Assembly (NCBI RefSeq): GCF_014529535.1
Contig: NW_023503376.1
Coordinates: 744,001-808,000, forward strand
DNA: 64,000 nt
Direction of reading: 5' to 3'
DNA from: Bradysia coprophila
Lineage: Eukaryota; Arthropoda; Insecta; Diptera; Sciaridae
Below the pieces are notes generated by a model, which had not been told where the DNA came from, ran no database searches, and saw nothing but the letters and a program-made list of their open reading frames with translations. Below are positions 1 to 12,314 of this stretch, one piece after another (positions within the stretch are counted from its first letter, which is position 1; each line of letters opens with the position of its first letter). A program made the position numbers and the translations under genes.

Positions 1-430
1 AAGATTTCGTTTTTTAAGAGAAGCCAATTTGTTATGTTTTCGAAAATACCCAAAGAAATGCCCCATTTTTGGGCCTTCCAACAGTGAAACCAAAAAATAT
101 TTAAATTTACCTATCGAAACTGTACGTTTGCTGGATGCGCTATTGAAATACCTACAAAATGAGCTATCACAACAATAGCTTGAAAAAAATTCACCCAGGT
201 GAGATGACTTTTCCACTTACAAAATTCTTGATAATTCCACCTCGGTGAAACTTGATGCTATACCAAAATGACGGTAAAACATTTTTTTAACTTTTTTTAA
301 TTTTTGTATGTTCTAGTAGACCCTCTAGATGCCGTACAGAGTGAAAACTTTGCAAAAGCATCTGTAGATTTTTTTTGGTTCGGACCCATAATCCAGCTAT
401 CTCGTGTAGCTCGAAAATTTTTGAAAAAGT
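1..430. other. Unassigned AT-rich sequence
   Basis: No convincing coding exon, RNA gene or repeat boundary is visible. The stretch runs up to the DINE-1-like element that begins near 556. It may be a remnant of older repeats, but nothing in the window matches it clearly. Confidence 0.4.
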
Positions 431-555
431 GACGGTGCAAGCTTATATTGACTTAGAAAAAAAAAATTTTGCTGATTATTATTGCTAGTGCGAGGGTGAA
501 TCGCGGTAGGGCGGAACCCGGAATGACTAAAAAAATTAATTGAAATCGACACACC

Positions 556-1791
556 CTAGTTTGTAACACGTCGAATTGGACTCCCTGAGTAAGGGGAAAC
601 CTATTGTGGTTGTCTAGAGATGCCAAATCCGCGAAAAAAAAATGTCCGTCTGTCTGTCCGTCTGTCGGTCCGTCTGTCTGTCCGTCTGTCCGTCTGTCTG
701 TCCGTCTGTCTGTCTGCACGATAACTTGAGTAAAACGCATCCGATTTTGAAAATTCTTTTTTTGCCCGTTTGGTAATGTCAAAAAACAGGCTAAGTTCGA
801 AGATGAGTGATTTTGGATCGACCCCTCCCGAGCTGTGGCCCAATAAGTGCTTTACGGTTTTTCGAAGATATCTCCGGACATTTAAACGTTAAACTTGTAA
901 GTGATACGTCAAATAAAAGGTATTTACAATACCGATCGACAAAAAAAAAGTTTATGGAAATCGGATGTCCGACTCGTGAGTTAGACCCCTTGGTGTGGAA
1001 CAGGCACAGGGCGGCAAGCAGTTTTTGCTTGTAGGTCGGCCACATTTGAACATATTTCGTCTGTTTTAGCTTTATTAGATAGGTATTGACCGTACCAATC
1101 AGGGAATTTTTTTTTATGAAATTATGTTCTCCGGAGCGTGAGCTAGGTCTCTTGGAGTGAGCTCTTATCTGGCTACTCGGAAGTACAGTGAACGTGGTGT
1201 ATTTTGACAATATCTCGAGTAAATTTTGACCGAATTTCATGATTTTTTTTTGTTTCAAAGGTATTAACGAATGTAAAGCGTCGGTACTATTTCCGGTCTC
1301 CTAACAAAATGGCTGCCGGCGGCCATATTGGATTTTAATAAAAGTGATATAAAGTGGGAAAAATGATGCTTATAGAGTTTCTGTTAACATGGAAATAATT
1401 TGTTATGTGTGTGGGGTTTCAGGGATTCCATATACGGACATCTATATATACCTATATACAGCTATATTGAGCTATATACAGGCATATAGAGCTATATAAT
1501 AGCATATTCCTCTGTGAAATGTTTATTTACAGTGAAATATAGGTAAATATAGCGGTATATAGCTGTTTAAATAGGAATTTATGAAATTTGTCTTCGTACG
1601 GGGCTGTCTATATTGCCTCCGGCAATTTAATTGTATATGATAACAAGGCAAAGAGTGGATAATGTAAGTGATTTTAAAGGGAGAATAGTTTTTCAGCAGA
1701 GAAGAAAATGAAGTAAGAGAAATGAAGAGTTTCACAGTAAAGGCTTTTGATACGAATAGGTGTTTCGTACGGGTCGGCGTTAGCTATGTTT
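556..1791 (+). mobile_element. DINE-1/mini-me-like (Helentron-type) non-autonomous element, copy A, 5'-truncated
   Basis: A near-identical inverted copy lies at 45430-46657, which sets the ends. Landmarks in order are a (GTCY)n microsatellite at 643-714, the motif TTCGTACGGGGCT at 1592-1604, a small TTGCC/GGCAA stem-loop at 1613-1625, and a tail ending TTAGCTATGTTT. Compared with the copy near 52920 the first 40 or so bases are missing. Subterminal inverted repeats, a GTCY microsatellite and a stem-loop near the 3' end are the known plan of DINE-1/mini-me elements; the assignment is by architecture only. The open frames inside it are repeat translations, not genes. Confidence 0.6.
643..714. 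repeat. (GTCY)n microsatellite
   Basis: Interrupted GTCT/GTCC tetranucleotide array inside the DINE-1-like copy A. Shorter arrays sit at the same place in the related copies (6298-6319, 46506-46530 on the other strand, 53433-53502), so array length varies between copies. Confidence 0.9.
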
Positions 1792-2330
1792 TTCAAAATC
1801 ATTCAAAAGTAGCACCAAAACGAAAAATATTCACGTCGCATTGTAAACCGAACGAATGGTGAATTTTCCCGGTCTTTTCGATTTAAACGTCATGACAGCT
1901 GACATATGAGTTGTAGACCAAAACTACAGAAAGAATTCTTTTTAAATTTTGTTTCTTTCAAATAATTGAAATTGCTTTGTGATACCCATTTTGTCATTTT
2001 GTATGATAACGTAAGAAAATCTTCTTGTAAAAGCCCAACCTAATCCTAATACTAACCTACAAGTTACGGTAAATGATGAAACCTTACTTAAGTTTCGTCA
2101 AATCTTTCATTAACATTAACTCAAGAACAAGGATTTTATTTGGATTGTTATGATGAAATTTATTTGTTTTTATATGACCCGCTGGACGATACATTGTGTA
2201 AATGGAGAAATCCTGTGTAGTCGATGCTTTCTTCATTACATTTTGACGGATTCTGTTAACTTTTAACGAAACTATAAGCGTTCCTAACATTGTAGGCAAA
2301 ACTGCACTTTTAGGGTTATTGTTTGGGGTA
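1792..2330. other. Intergenic sequence without visible gene
   Basis: AT-rich sequence between the DINE-1-like element and the GTGCGAGATTC hairpin cluster. No exon with good splice sites and no repeat match inside the window was found. Confidence 0.4.
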
Positions 2331-2461
2331 GGGTAATCTCGCACACCACACAAATTCATGGTGTGCGAGATTCACCTCTAAGTGGTGAATCTCGCACAGT
2401 CATGACTTTTCGTTACATGTCGTAAAAGGACGCATACTATGATCGCGTGTGCGAGATTCCC
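2331..2461. repeat. Hairpin cluster of GTGCGAGATTC motifs
   Basis: The motif GTGCGAGATTC occurs four times in alternating orientation (near 2334, 2361, 2386 and 2447). The middle two pair over about 14 bp with a tiny loop (GAGATTCACC...GGTGAATCTC). It probably belongs to a small foldback element; no target duplication could be fixed. Confidence 0.6.
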
Positions 2462-2692
2462 CGACACCTATTGTTTCAGTAAATGTAAGTGTTTTGAGGT
2501 GGGGTCAATGGTAGTGCAATTTTGCCTCCACTTTTGCTATGTCGAAGAATATAAGCTGTCTTGATAAGTTGCATGCTGTCTAAAAAGAAAATTCAGCTTT
2601 TCCCTTATAGATCATCTTCAAGGTCGTTTAAAATGCCATCCACGTTAGGAAATGCCATCCACGTTAAAAAAAAGTCTCATACAAATGAATGA

Positions 2693-3357
2693 ATGAACGA
2701 AACATTTAACGAAATTGAAGAGAGGTTACGTCTGAAAGTGCCGTACCTTGAAGATGATCTATTCACACCACAGAATGCTGGTCAGTTCTCAATGATATCC
2801 ATTTCACAGATACAATGTCAAGGTCCTCGTCGTCCGGATCCAAAGGGGGAAGTTGGAAAAATGAAATTTATTTCGATCCAAAATCAGATTCTGCCATTGG
2901 CTCCGCGTATTTAATCAAAGACACTGAATTAAGGTCAAAGTTAGCAGATTTAATAGACACGGAAGAGAATATTGAGAAAATTTGGATCTACAGTCACCCG
3001 TTGTATGCATGGCAACTGACAACACTGTTGATGTATCATTCGTTTGTGGTATTGGAAACCAATAAGTGGTACTGGTCAATCGAGAAGAACAGCGAAGGAA
3101 TAACGATTCAACGAAGCAAAAAGCGCGAGTACGTACAATCGAAATATCGACGCAATTCTCGAAATACTCCAATTACGGAGAGGAATTGCGACGCTGGCAG
3201 AATGAAAATGGCAGACTTGGTTGATTGGCTTTACGAAAAAGACGAATTGAATTACCGATATGATCTTCGATATCGAGAAGGTACTTGCCAAGGATTTGCA
3301 AAGCGGGTCTTTGATAAGTTTGCTAAAACAAAATTATGCAATGTGTTTTCATATTAG
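2693..3357 (+). CDS. Small protein with permuted NlpC/P60-like His...Cys pair (tentative)
   Basis: The main frame 2815-3357 encodes 180 residues from an ATG. Numbered from that Met it has an H-S-F-V-V-L-E-T strand with His75 and, far downstream, G-T-C-Q-G-F-A-K-R-V-F with Cys158 at the start of a predicted helix. His first and Cys later, opening a helix, is the order in permuted papain-like amidohydrolases (LRAT, YiiX, PPPDE types); this assignment is inference. An upstream ATG frame (2693-2780) joins it in phase if a 29-nt GT...AG segment (2781-2809) is removed, adding about 30 acidic residues. Otherwise translation starts at 2815. AATAAA at 3527-3532 suits a polyadenylation signal. I do not recognise a named gene. 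Confidence 0.5.
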
Positions 3358-3857
3358 CTAGCGTAAGGTAATTGTTAAGAGGCTCCGGTACTTAGCTAAA
3401 ATTGTAGCCTACATTTGTGTGTCTCATATTTCATTTTTGATGATAGCTTTCCATCAGAATCCTTTTTTAAAAATATACAACCGCAATTCCGACCACGAAT
3501 GTGTTTAGCTTTAAACAAATCAACACAATAAAAAGTTTCATTTAAATTTTAAACTCTGGTCGTTCGCCACACAATATGAGTTTTATCTCAATTTTAGGCA
3601 TCGACAAAAGCAATTATCCAAAAAGTGTAACTGCCCTAGATTCTAAATTTAGAATACCTTTCCAGGCATACCTCACCCTCACATCATAGTTGATGCAATG
3701 ATTTGTGGTGGATTTCACACATATATAAAGTTCATCTTTTTGGTCGAAAAGTCGATCTCCAACATACTAGTGCCATTTTATAACAACACCCTTAAGCTCT
3801 TAACTCTAGTCTATGGTAATAGTTCGCGTCAGCAAATAATGTGTATCCTTGGTATCT
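3358..3857. other. 3' flank of the small gene, no further gene seen
   Basis: Holds the AATAAA at 3527-3532. Part of the sequence near 3405-3470 resembles 10340-10410 (shared 'tagcctacatttgtg' and 'gatgata' blocks), pointing to an old repeat. Confidence 0.4.
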
Positions 3858-3864
3858 GGGATAC

Positions 3865-5225
3865 CGGGAATTTTTTTGGCCGAAAACCGGGATACCGGGA
3901 AATTCACCGAAAGAAGACGGAGAAAGAAGGCGAATTTTTTTCGTTTTACCATGAATCGGGAAGCCAGGGGTAATTGAAATTGACAGGAAATTGAAATTGA
4001 CGGGAAATCGAAACTAACGGATCATACTGACAGAGAAATCGAAATTGAAGGGAAATCATACTGACAGAGAAATCGAACTCACCGGGAAATTCAACTCACC
4101 GGGAAATCGAACTCACCGGGAAATTGAATTCACCGGGAAATCGAAATTGATGAGAAATCGAACTCACCGGCAAATCAAAATTGACGGGAAATCCAACTTA
4201 CCGGGAAATTAAATTCACCGGTAAATCGAAATTGACGGGAAATCGTAATTGATGGGAAATCATACTGACCGAGGAATCCGGGAAATCGCAATAGGCGGGA
4301 AATCAGAAAAACAGGAAATCGAGAAAAAACGGGAAGTCTATAAAAACGGGAAATCGAAACAGACGAGAAATCAAATTTACCGGGTAATTGAATAAAAAAA
4401 ACGGAAAGTCAAACTCACCGGGAAATTGAAATAAACGGGAAATGGAACTCACCGGGAAATAGAATTCACCGGGAAATGGAACTCACCGGGAAATGGAACT
4501 CACCGGGAAATCGAAAAAAACAGTAAATCGAAAAAAAAGGGAAGTCGATAAAAACGGGCCATCCAAATAGACGAGAAATCAAACTTACCGGGAAATTGAA
4601 AAAAAAAACAGTAAATCGCTTAAAACGGGAAATCGAATCGAATCGAAATGGCTGAGAAGTCAGAAATAGAATGTTTTGAAATTATAAAATCGCAAAATTT
4701 TCTCGCTCGCTCCGCTCGCGATCATTTTCTTTCTTCTCAAATTTCACACGCACTTATTCGTGACAAATATTTCGCTGAGAAGTCCGAAATAGAATCTACA
4801 AAGTAGAAAATTGCAAAATTTTCTCGCTCGTTCCGCTCGCGATCACATACACCCTTATCAAAAATTAAATATTTTCAAAGTATAAATCGCTAAAATTTTT
4901 CGCTAGCTCCCCTCACGATCATTCAGTAACTTTTCAAATGTCACGGGCCCAGGCAGCTGGAATCATTAGGCAGGCACTACAATAGCTGAGAATATAAAAC
5001 GAAAAATATTATAAATCTGACATAAATAAAGAAAACATTTGGAATGCGAGACTTTGGCTTTCGACGTTTTAAACCATAATTCATGTTTGTCACGACAGTA
5101 CTTGATCAAACTTAATTGAAAAATAAAACAAATATTACATTTACCGGGATTTTATATCGGGAAATCTAGCTAAATTTTAAGGATACCGGGAAATTCGGGA
5201 AATCCGATTTTGGATACCGGGAAAA
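3865..5225. repeat. Degenerate minisatellite of ACCGGGAAATYGAA units
   Basis: Between about 3865 and 4670 the words 'ccgggaaat' and 'gacgggaaatcgaa' recur at about 17-23 bp spacing with many substitutions. After a break containing three 'tcgctcg-yTCCgctcgcgatc'-like blocks (near 4703, 4823, 4900) the same words return at 5150-5222 beside 'ggataccggg'. The frame is broken throughout, so it is not coding. The ends share 'ggataccgggaaatt', suggesting one element with a decayed tandem core. Confidence 0.7.
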
Positions 5226-5940
5226 AAACATTATTTGCACACGCGTAATAGTTTTACCTCACTCATGACAGAGAAATTAGACGTTATATGCATGGTCACT
5301 CGACTACAGTGAAAATCAAAAATCGTTCTGGAGACATGGGAAAAACGAATGTAGAAAATGAGGTTTCTTCCATAAAACATTCTTTGGACCAATTTGGGTC
5401 AGGCGAAAAAAAAAATCAAAGGTAAAATAACGACCCACCAAATTTTTTGCGAAAATTGTGATCGAAATATTTGATAAAAATTTCGGAAATCGGAAATAAA
5501 GTGCAAGCAAATTTAAATGATCGACTCTGAGTGTATCCAGATTTGAGAGCCAGTATAGTCTTATATACAGCCAATACTATAAGTATTTCCTGCACACGTA
5601 TAAGCTCGACTTCGAAGTATAAACGTGCGCGCGCAATCTCAATACACCGAAGAAACATTGTGAATGTTATACAAATCGATCGAAAGTTTGTTATTTAGTT
5701 CTATACTCATTTTCAAATCACGATTCGCTAAAATTCTTCATAATCGATCATTTCAATTCACCCTGCCTTTAATCTGATTTTTTTATTTTTATGCGAAATG
5801 GGAAGTAAACGAGCCTCATCATAAGTTTTATTTTTTTTGTGGATTTCGTTTGTTTCTTTCGTTTTATTTGTTCAAACACGTATTTCACTACACAGAAACA
5901 GCGCTTGTTTTTATGTTGCTTCAATGCTTCGTTAGAAAGA
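5226..5940. other. Unassigned AT-rich sequence
   Basis: No gene recognised. Short open frames on both strands lack splice logic and family resemblance. Confidence 0.4.
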
Positions 5941-5944
5941 CTTA

Positions 5945-6116
5945 TGCTCAAAACAAACGAGGCATTGAAAACGTGTTTTGGTCCTATTTTTCATGACGAA
6001 ATTTTCGAAACTGTCAAATGAAGTTAGAACTTTTTCTATTCAAAATCGCGACTGCTGCATCTGTCAATGAAAACTAGGACCAAAATACGTTTTCAATGCC
6101 TCGTTTGTTTCGAGCA
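5945..6116. mobile_element. PIF/Harbinger-like MITE, 172 bp, TTA target duplication
   Basis: Ends are imperfect inverted repeats of about 50 bp starting TGCTCRAAACAAACGAGGC. TTA lies directly outside both ends (5942-5944 and 6117-6119). A 3-bp TTA/TWA duplication with long terminal inverted repeats is typical of PIF/Harbinger miniature elements; the family call is inferred from this. Confidence 0.6.
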
Positions 6117-6168
6117 TTACGTGAGAAATATTTTACTCACTTACGGCTTGAATTATATTAATTTTGTT

Positions 6169-8044
6169 AGCCCCGTACGAAGTTCAAAGGGGCTTATAGG
6201 ATTACGATGCCGTGTGTAATTGATGGAATTCGAAGCAGACGGTAAGGGCAAAGTGTTTGCCTATGTTCATAGATGACGAATCTGCAATAAAAATTTTGTC
6301 TGTCCGTCTGTCCGTTTGTCACGTCGATATCTTGAGTAAATCAAATCCGATTTCAAAATTTTTTTTTCCCTGAAAGATAGCGAAATACTGAGGCTAAGTT
6401 CGAAGATGGGCATATTCGGGTCGGCCCTTCGTGAGTTAGGGCCACCTAAGTGATTTAAGGTCTTTTGGTGATATTTATGGCAAAATAAACGATGGAAATG
6501 TAAATGACACGGCAAATGATAGGTATTGTCAATACCAATCCAGGAAAAAAAAGTTTTTTCAAAATCGGGTGAGTGGACCGTGAGTTAGGGCCTTAGAAGT
6601 GAAATGCTACTAGGGCCCTATGTGTATTTTACATAGAACTCGAGTAAATTTCATTCGTTTTTCGTAATTTTTGTTTGATTTGGAAGGTAATCGAATGCCG
6701 AATAGAATGTTGTTGAAAAAAAAATTAAATTTGGGTCCTTGGCCTTTGGCCGCTACTAGGGCCCTATGTGTATTTTACGCATAACTCGAGTAAATTTCAT
6801 CCGTTTTTCGTAATTTTTGTTTCATTTGGAAGGTAATCGAAGGCCGAATAGAATGTAGTTGAAAAAAATTTTAAATTTGGGTCCTCGGACTGAGGCCGAT
6901 ACTAGGGCCCTATGTGTATTTTACATATAACTCGAGCAAATTTCATCCGTTTTTCGTAATTTTTGTTTCATTTGGAAGGTAATCGAAGGCCGAATAGAAT
7001 GTAGTTGAAAAAAAATTTAAATTTGGGTCCTCGGACTGAGGCCGATACTAGGGCCCTATGTGTATTTTACATATAACTCGAGCAAATTTCATCCGTTTTT
7101 CGTAATTTTTGTTTCATTTGGAAGGTAATCGAAGGCCGAATAGAATGTAGTTGAAAAAAATTTTAAATTTGGGTCCTCGGACTGAGGCCGATACTAGGGC
7201 CCTATGTGTATTTTACATATAACTCGAGCAAATTTCATCCGTTTTTCGTCATTTTTGTTTCATTTGGAAGGTAATCGACGGCCGAATAGAATGTAGTTGA
7301 AAAAAATTTTAAATTTGGGTCCTCGGACTGAGGCCGATACTAGGGCCCTATGTGTATTTTACATATAACTCGAGCAAATTTCATCCGTTTTTCGTAATTT
7401 TTGTTTCATTTGGAAGGTAATCGAAGGCCGAATAGAATGTAGTTGAAAAAAATTTTAAATTTGGGTCCTCGGACTGAGGCCGATACTAGGGCCCTATGTG
7501 TATTTTACATATAACTCGAGCAAATTTCATCCGTTTTTCGTAATTTTTGTTTCATTTGGGAGGTAATCAAAGGCCGAATAGAATGTAGTTGAAAAAATTT
7601 TAAATTTGGGTCCTCGGACTGAGGCCGATACTAGGGCCCTATGTGTATTTTACATATAACTCGAGTAAATCTCATCCGTTTTTCGTAATTTTGTTTCATT
7701 TGGAAGGTAATCAAACGCCGAATAGAATGTAGTTGAAAAAATTTTAAATTTGGGTCCTCGGACTGAGGCCGATACTAGGCCCTTCAAAAAATAAAATTTT
7801 TAGGGCGATTTGAAATTTTTGTTTCATTTGAAAGGAACGTCGTACGGGGCTTCGTAATTGCGCTATGCGCAATTTATAAGATGTACACATTCCATAATAA
7901 TTTTACTTTAACTACATTAACCGGCGCAATAGGCTTACGGTCAAAGTAGGGTGACAGACGCACTAGGGTCACGTACGCAATAGATATACGGGTTTGTACG
8001 GGGCTCAGTCGCAGCAAACGCTCCGACTGTTCTGATGGCTCGTT
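6169..8044 (+). mobile_element. DINE-1-like element with 146-bp tandem core, copy with 8 units
   Basis: Begins AGCCCCGTACGAAG (6169), then a short (GTCY)n array at 6298-6319, a tandem core (6608-7772), CGTACGGGGCT at 7841-7851 followed by a TTGCGC/GCGCAA stem-loop, and a tail of about 190 bp ending ATGGCTCGTTT. A second copy (53303-54632) matches from the first to the last of these landmarks. It encodes no protein, so it must depend on enzymes from elsewhere. Class assignment rests on architecture shared with DINE-1/Helentron elements. Confidence 0.6.
6608..7772 (+). repeat. 146-bp tandem repeat, 8 units
   Basis: Units start with TACTAGGGCCCTATGTG at 6608, 6754, 6900, 7046, 7192, 7338, 7484 and 7629, with a truncated start at 7773. 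The period is 146 bp six times running, then 145 and 144. Units 3-8 are more alike than units 1-2, as expected for expansion of the inner units. Confidence 0.9.
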
Positions 8045-9790
8045 TATCTAGTGTCCTCTCGTTCTATTCTTTCTAACGCAGCGTCATTTTCATACAAGTA
8101 AGCGTTGGAATGGTTCACTTTTTCATCGACTAGTTCACTTGAAATTCAAATTTTAGGCACACTTACGGCGTGAATTGTGATTATGAAAAAATATGGCTTG
8201 AAGTATTTACTTGGCGTGTACGATAATTATAATGTTTATCGATATTTATCAAAAAAGCAAAGATCACGAGTTGTAATCTAATGTCTCTCCCTCTCATTTT
8301 CGTTATATTTTCGACGTATTGTGACAATAGCCATATTAAAGCAAAGGCACCCAGAAATACGCTAAGCATTGACACAGAAGAACTGCGATTATTAACGAAT
8401 AATGGATCGACAATATGCATCTTATTGACGGACTATGTTATTTTTCTCAGCGTAAACGAAGTTCTGCAGATATTGGACACACGATCTTTACACAAGGGTT
8501 GATTAACATTCTGACGAATTCACTCAACTCTCAATGTTAAATTCCTATCATAACATGAAGAAGTTACACAAAAAATCTTACTTGAAATGAAGAACGTTTT
8601 TGGTTTCCATTTTCTTGAATGTTGCACAGTTATATCTCTGTCGATTCAAATGTTTAAATTTAAAACCTTCGAAAGCTCTACTTTATAAAGATCAATTTTC
8701 AACGTAATATTGATTAGCTATTGATTTTTCTTACAATAAGTTGACTGCTTGACTGAAAATCAAATTAACAACTGACGACGCAACTAAATTAATAATAAGT
8801 TTTTCACGCTGATTATATACTTTTTCCGTAACCGTTTATTTTGTAAGATTCTTGGTATGGGTAGCTAAAACGCATAAAAAGTATCGGTGTGTGTCATACA
8901 CTTGAACCTCGACTTGAACAGAACATTTCATTTTCTTTCGAAAGATGTTTTCCACATATTTGTATAGCGTTATCAAATATCTCTATGCAACACAATGACT
9001 TGTTGAATGAAGAAATCAATCTAAAATAGTGTGTCTTGTCTTAGCTCTTGTGTATACGTTATACCTGTAGATAGCAATAGCAGGTACATAATTGCAATTA
9101 AAAACAATTCCTAAGTGCTAGTCCATTCTCGGATATGATTTGTTTGACAGCAATTCTATTGCTACAATTACACCTGCAAACAATAGATGAATAACCTATG
9201 TCGACTGCAGCACTCTCGATGAATGTAAATATTTACTTAGCATTTGATCTATTGCAATTCACATAAATATTGTAGCAATAAATTACCCCAAGTGACACGT
9301 ATTCTGTACTATTTTTGCTGTCAATGCCGCGTCTGGATTAGTCAGCGCACTCGACAATTTACTACACTCCATTTACTCACCGTAAACGGCGAGGAAACGG
9401 AGTGTAGTTCGTTTCGAGCTTTAAGATACTCACTATCCATGACAAATCAAGTAAGAAAAGTTCTATTTTCTCCCCACGGGAGAGAAATTGTTTCTCACTA
9501 GAACTTCATTTGACCAATCTTCAACAATAGTACATTTCGTACCTAGGATTAAAAGTCTTTTTTAGCGTGTGAGAAGTTTCCAGACTACACGATTGATCAA
9601 ATTTAATATGGTGAATGTGAAATGTGTATATTTTCAAGTAAATTGATGTGTTTTATCTATTTCAGTTGTACCCCAACAGGAAATGGAATTTTTCAGCACG
9701 CGTGCTAATTTATCTTACTCCCTTCTCTCGTAAGAAAAACTTAGGACTGGTGCTAAGAGATCGTCATTTCTTGTCTTGGCACGAAAATAG
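8045..9790. other. Intergenic sequence, no supported gene
   Basis: No exon with family resemblance is visible. A minus-strand frame at 8181-8420 contains one hydrophobic stretch that could be a signal anchor, but no downstream exon was found. Region 9450-9500 has a small 'tctcccc...gggagaga' hairpin of a type also seen near 55100-55450 and 58930-59340. Confidence 0.4.
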
Positions 9791-9923
9791 TATGTTGTGT
9801 TACAAGTATTGTAATGTTGATTTTTTCAGCACTAGACCCAAGTTTTCCGTACGAGCGGAGCGAGTAAGGAAAATTGGGTCGTGTGCTGAAAAAATCACAT
9901 TACAATACGTGTAACACATCATG
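9791..9923. repeat. 133-bp imperfect hairpin with GAGCGGAGCGAGT centre
   Basis: The arms pair from 'tatgttgtgttac' to 'gtaacacatcatg', with a GC-rich centre GAGCGGAGCGAGT in otherwise AT-rich DNA. Two further hairpins of similar size and plan lie at 14141-14250 and 27662-27784. Confidence 0.75.
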
Positions 9924-10429
9924 CTTTGTGCCAACCGAGAATTGAAATAGACAAATGCCCAAAAAATCATAATTTTCATGGTAAACAATCACTCTTCAAA
10001 TTTGATCGATCACATTGCTTTGCATTTTCTAAAACGAATGCTGTAATAACTCATACAAATTCCATAACAACACTGCTTTGAGTGTTGAAATATCCCATCA
10101 AACGGGTGCTGAAATAAGTCACTTTACAACACTAAAATGAGTGCTGTTCAATTCTCGGTGGCACAAATACTTTTTCACAACGCAATCGAGAAAATAGTCA
10201 ATATCCCTACCTCAGCTGAAGTCTCGTCTAACTTTACGCTTAGCGGGGAATTATGCAATATAGCAAAATTTAGTTATTCTGTCATAACAGGTTTTTCGTT
10301 TCCAAAAGATTAAGAACAATGGATGCTTAGATGAAACTATAGCCTACATTTGTGCGTTTTGCATCATAAATTTGATGATAACTTTTACGAGAATCCTTTT
10401 TGGAAATTGCCGTAAGTATCGCCAAAGTC

Positions 10430-10680
10430 GAATAGCCAAAAAAAATGTTGGCGTTTCTTCACATTTTGTCGTTTCTTCACACTTTGGCGATTTTTCTTGG
10501 CGGCTCTTCACACTTTGGCAATTTTTTTTGGCGATTCGTCAGTTTCTGAGAATTTTTTAAATCGCCAAAAAAAATCGACAAGGTGTGAAGAAACGACAAA
10601 AAAAATCGCCAAAGTGTGAAGAAACGCCAAGAAAATTCGCCAAAGTGTGAAGAAACGACAAATAGAAAAAAATCAAATAA
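10430..10680. repeat. Inverted 'CGCCAAAGTGTGAAGAAACG' modules
   Basis: A roughly 20-bp module related to CGCCAAAGTGTGAAGAAACG and its reverse complement is repeated head-to-head many times. It is a diverged version of the first border of the 1634-bp tandem unit that follows, so it is probably the ancestral left end of the same element. Confidence 0.8.
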
Positions 10681-12314
10681 TTGGCGTTTCTTCACACTTT
10701 GGCGATTTTTCTTGGCAGTTCTTCACACTTTGACGATTTTTTTTAACGACTACAAAAATTCTCAAAAATTGACAAATCGCGAAAAAAAATCACTAAAGTG
10801 TGAAAAAACGACAAAATGAAAAAAATCTTTAAAATTTAAATTCATTCTTCAGGAAAATATTAGAGTTTGCATTATATATCTATCTTTGGATTTTTTTTGT
10901 TATCATCACATCATGATTTCAAAGTCTTGAAAGACATCGAGTGCAAAGTGATTTATCGGGCCTTAGATGATTAATTGTGACTCTAGGCGTAGGCCTAGTG
11001 CACAATACACATAGTAAACCTTCTTATAAAGCACTTTGCATCGAGATTCATAGAACCTTTTATGCAACAGAGGCATCTAAAGTCCGCAGATTTCGAAAAT
11101 TATGATGCTGAGCTGAGTTGCATAAAACTAGCGCCAGGATCCTGAGATCGCGCACTACACACCGGCAGTTTGTTTTAGTAAGATCCGACTAGTTGAAATT
11201 TAGTTATTTATTACATTGAGTGCGAAGTACTCTAGATGTGTCTAGACGAGGGCGATGCACCTGTTCATTCGGAAGCGATCTCAATAAACGCTAGATAAAA
11301 AATTGAAAAACGGAGATAAAAAAGGATGGTAATAAACGACCGATAATTTAACTCAATACTACCGATAAAAAATAATAAACTACCAATAGAAATGAGATAC
11401 ATGTCCGTCCACCATTTAAGGCGGAGTATTTCCCTGTCTGAAATTTTATTAGCGTGTTATTTTGTAAAAGGACTAATTATTAGACGGTGCGAGAGAAAAA
11501 AATTAACTCCTAAGTTCCGACACCGTTCCGGCGCCCGGCTCGCATTGCGGCCTTCCGCTTCGCTCCGGGGCAGTGGGCCGGATCGCTCGGCGTGTTAAAA
11601 CACTTTTTATGTACAATCAAAGTTGGTATTCATTTCGCAAAATGAATTCTGTAGGGATGAACTAAACTCCTGCACGTTACATTTCGTAAAAGGATGAATT
11701 CCCTAGGAACCAACAACACGCTTTTATGGCGAGAAGAAAGTTAGGAATTGAGTTAAGTTGGATCTCAACTCAAACCTGCAAGTTTTTTTTATGATTCAAT
11801 CCTGCGATTTTTATCTGCAAATTTTGTGTATTTGTTTTCGCAGTTTGAATGGGCGATTTTTTTCGCGGGTTCAAACCTACGAAATTTTTATTTGGCAGTT
11901 TCCATGCTGCGAATTTTTGTAATTCCAAAAATCGCTAAAAAGTGATATAAAATGATCGTCATAATTACTTGACTATAATGTAGAATTCGCAGGTTCAAGT
12001 TCGCATACTTCACATACATACCTTGGCAATGGTACAACAGAATCGCCAAGAAAAATCGACAAAGTGTGAAGAAATGCCAATTAGCTGATTTTTTTTCGTT
12101 TTGTCGTTTCTTCACACCTTGGCGATTTTTTTGGCGGTTCTTCACACTTTGGCGACTTATTTTGGCAATTCGTCACTTTTTTAGAATTTTTTAAATCGCC
12201 AAAAAAAATCGACAAAGTGTGAAAAAACGACAAAAAAAAATCGCCAAAGTGTGAAGAAACGCCAAGAAAATTCGCCAAAGTGAGAAGAAACGACAAAAAG
12301 AAAAAATCAAATAA
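10681..12314. repeat. 1634-bp tandem duplication, unit 1
   Basis: The sequence repeats with an exact offset of 1634 bp (10681 and 12315 both begin TTGGCGTTTCTTCACACTTT); the stretches compared by eye look identical. Each unit holds inverted CGCCAAAGTGTGAAG modules at its ends, the GC-rich module (11484-11650), and a block starting GGATGGTAATAAACGACCGATAA (11324) that resembles the terminal repeat of the foldback at 49193-51503. The 68-codon frame over the GC-rich module is not a gene. Confidence 0.9.

Noticed and set aside
453..782. Frames rich in T-D-R-R-T-D-G-Q repeats
   Set aside because: Direct translation of the GTCY microsatellite.
8181..8420. Minus-strand frame with a hydrophobic N-terminal segment, possibly a membrane-protein first exon
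   Set aside because: No following exon, no family motif; a single hydrophobic stretch in AT-rich DNA is expected by chance.
11392..11598. 68-codon frame present identically at 13026-13232
   Set aside because: Identity comes from the tandem duplication. The frame covers the GC-rich repeat module and is not kept in the module copies of the ACGATA elements.
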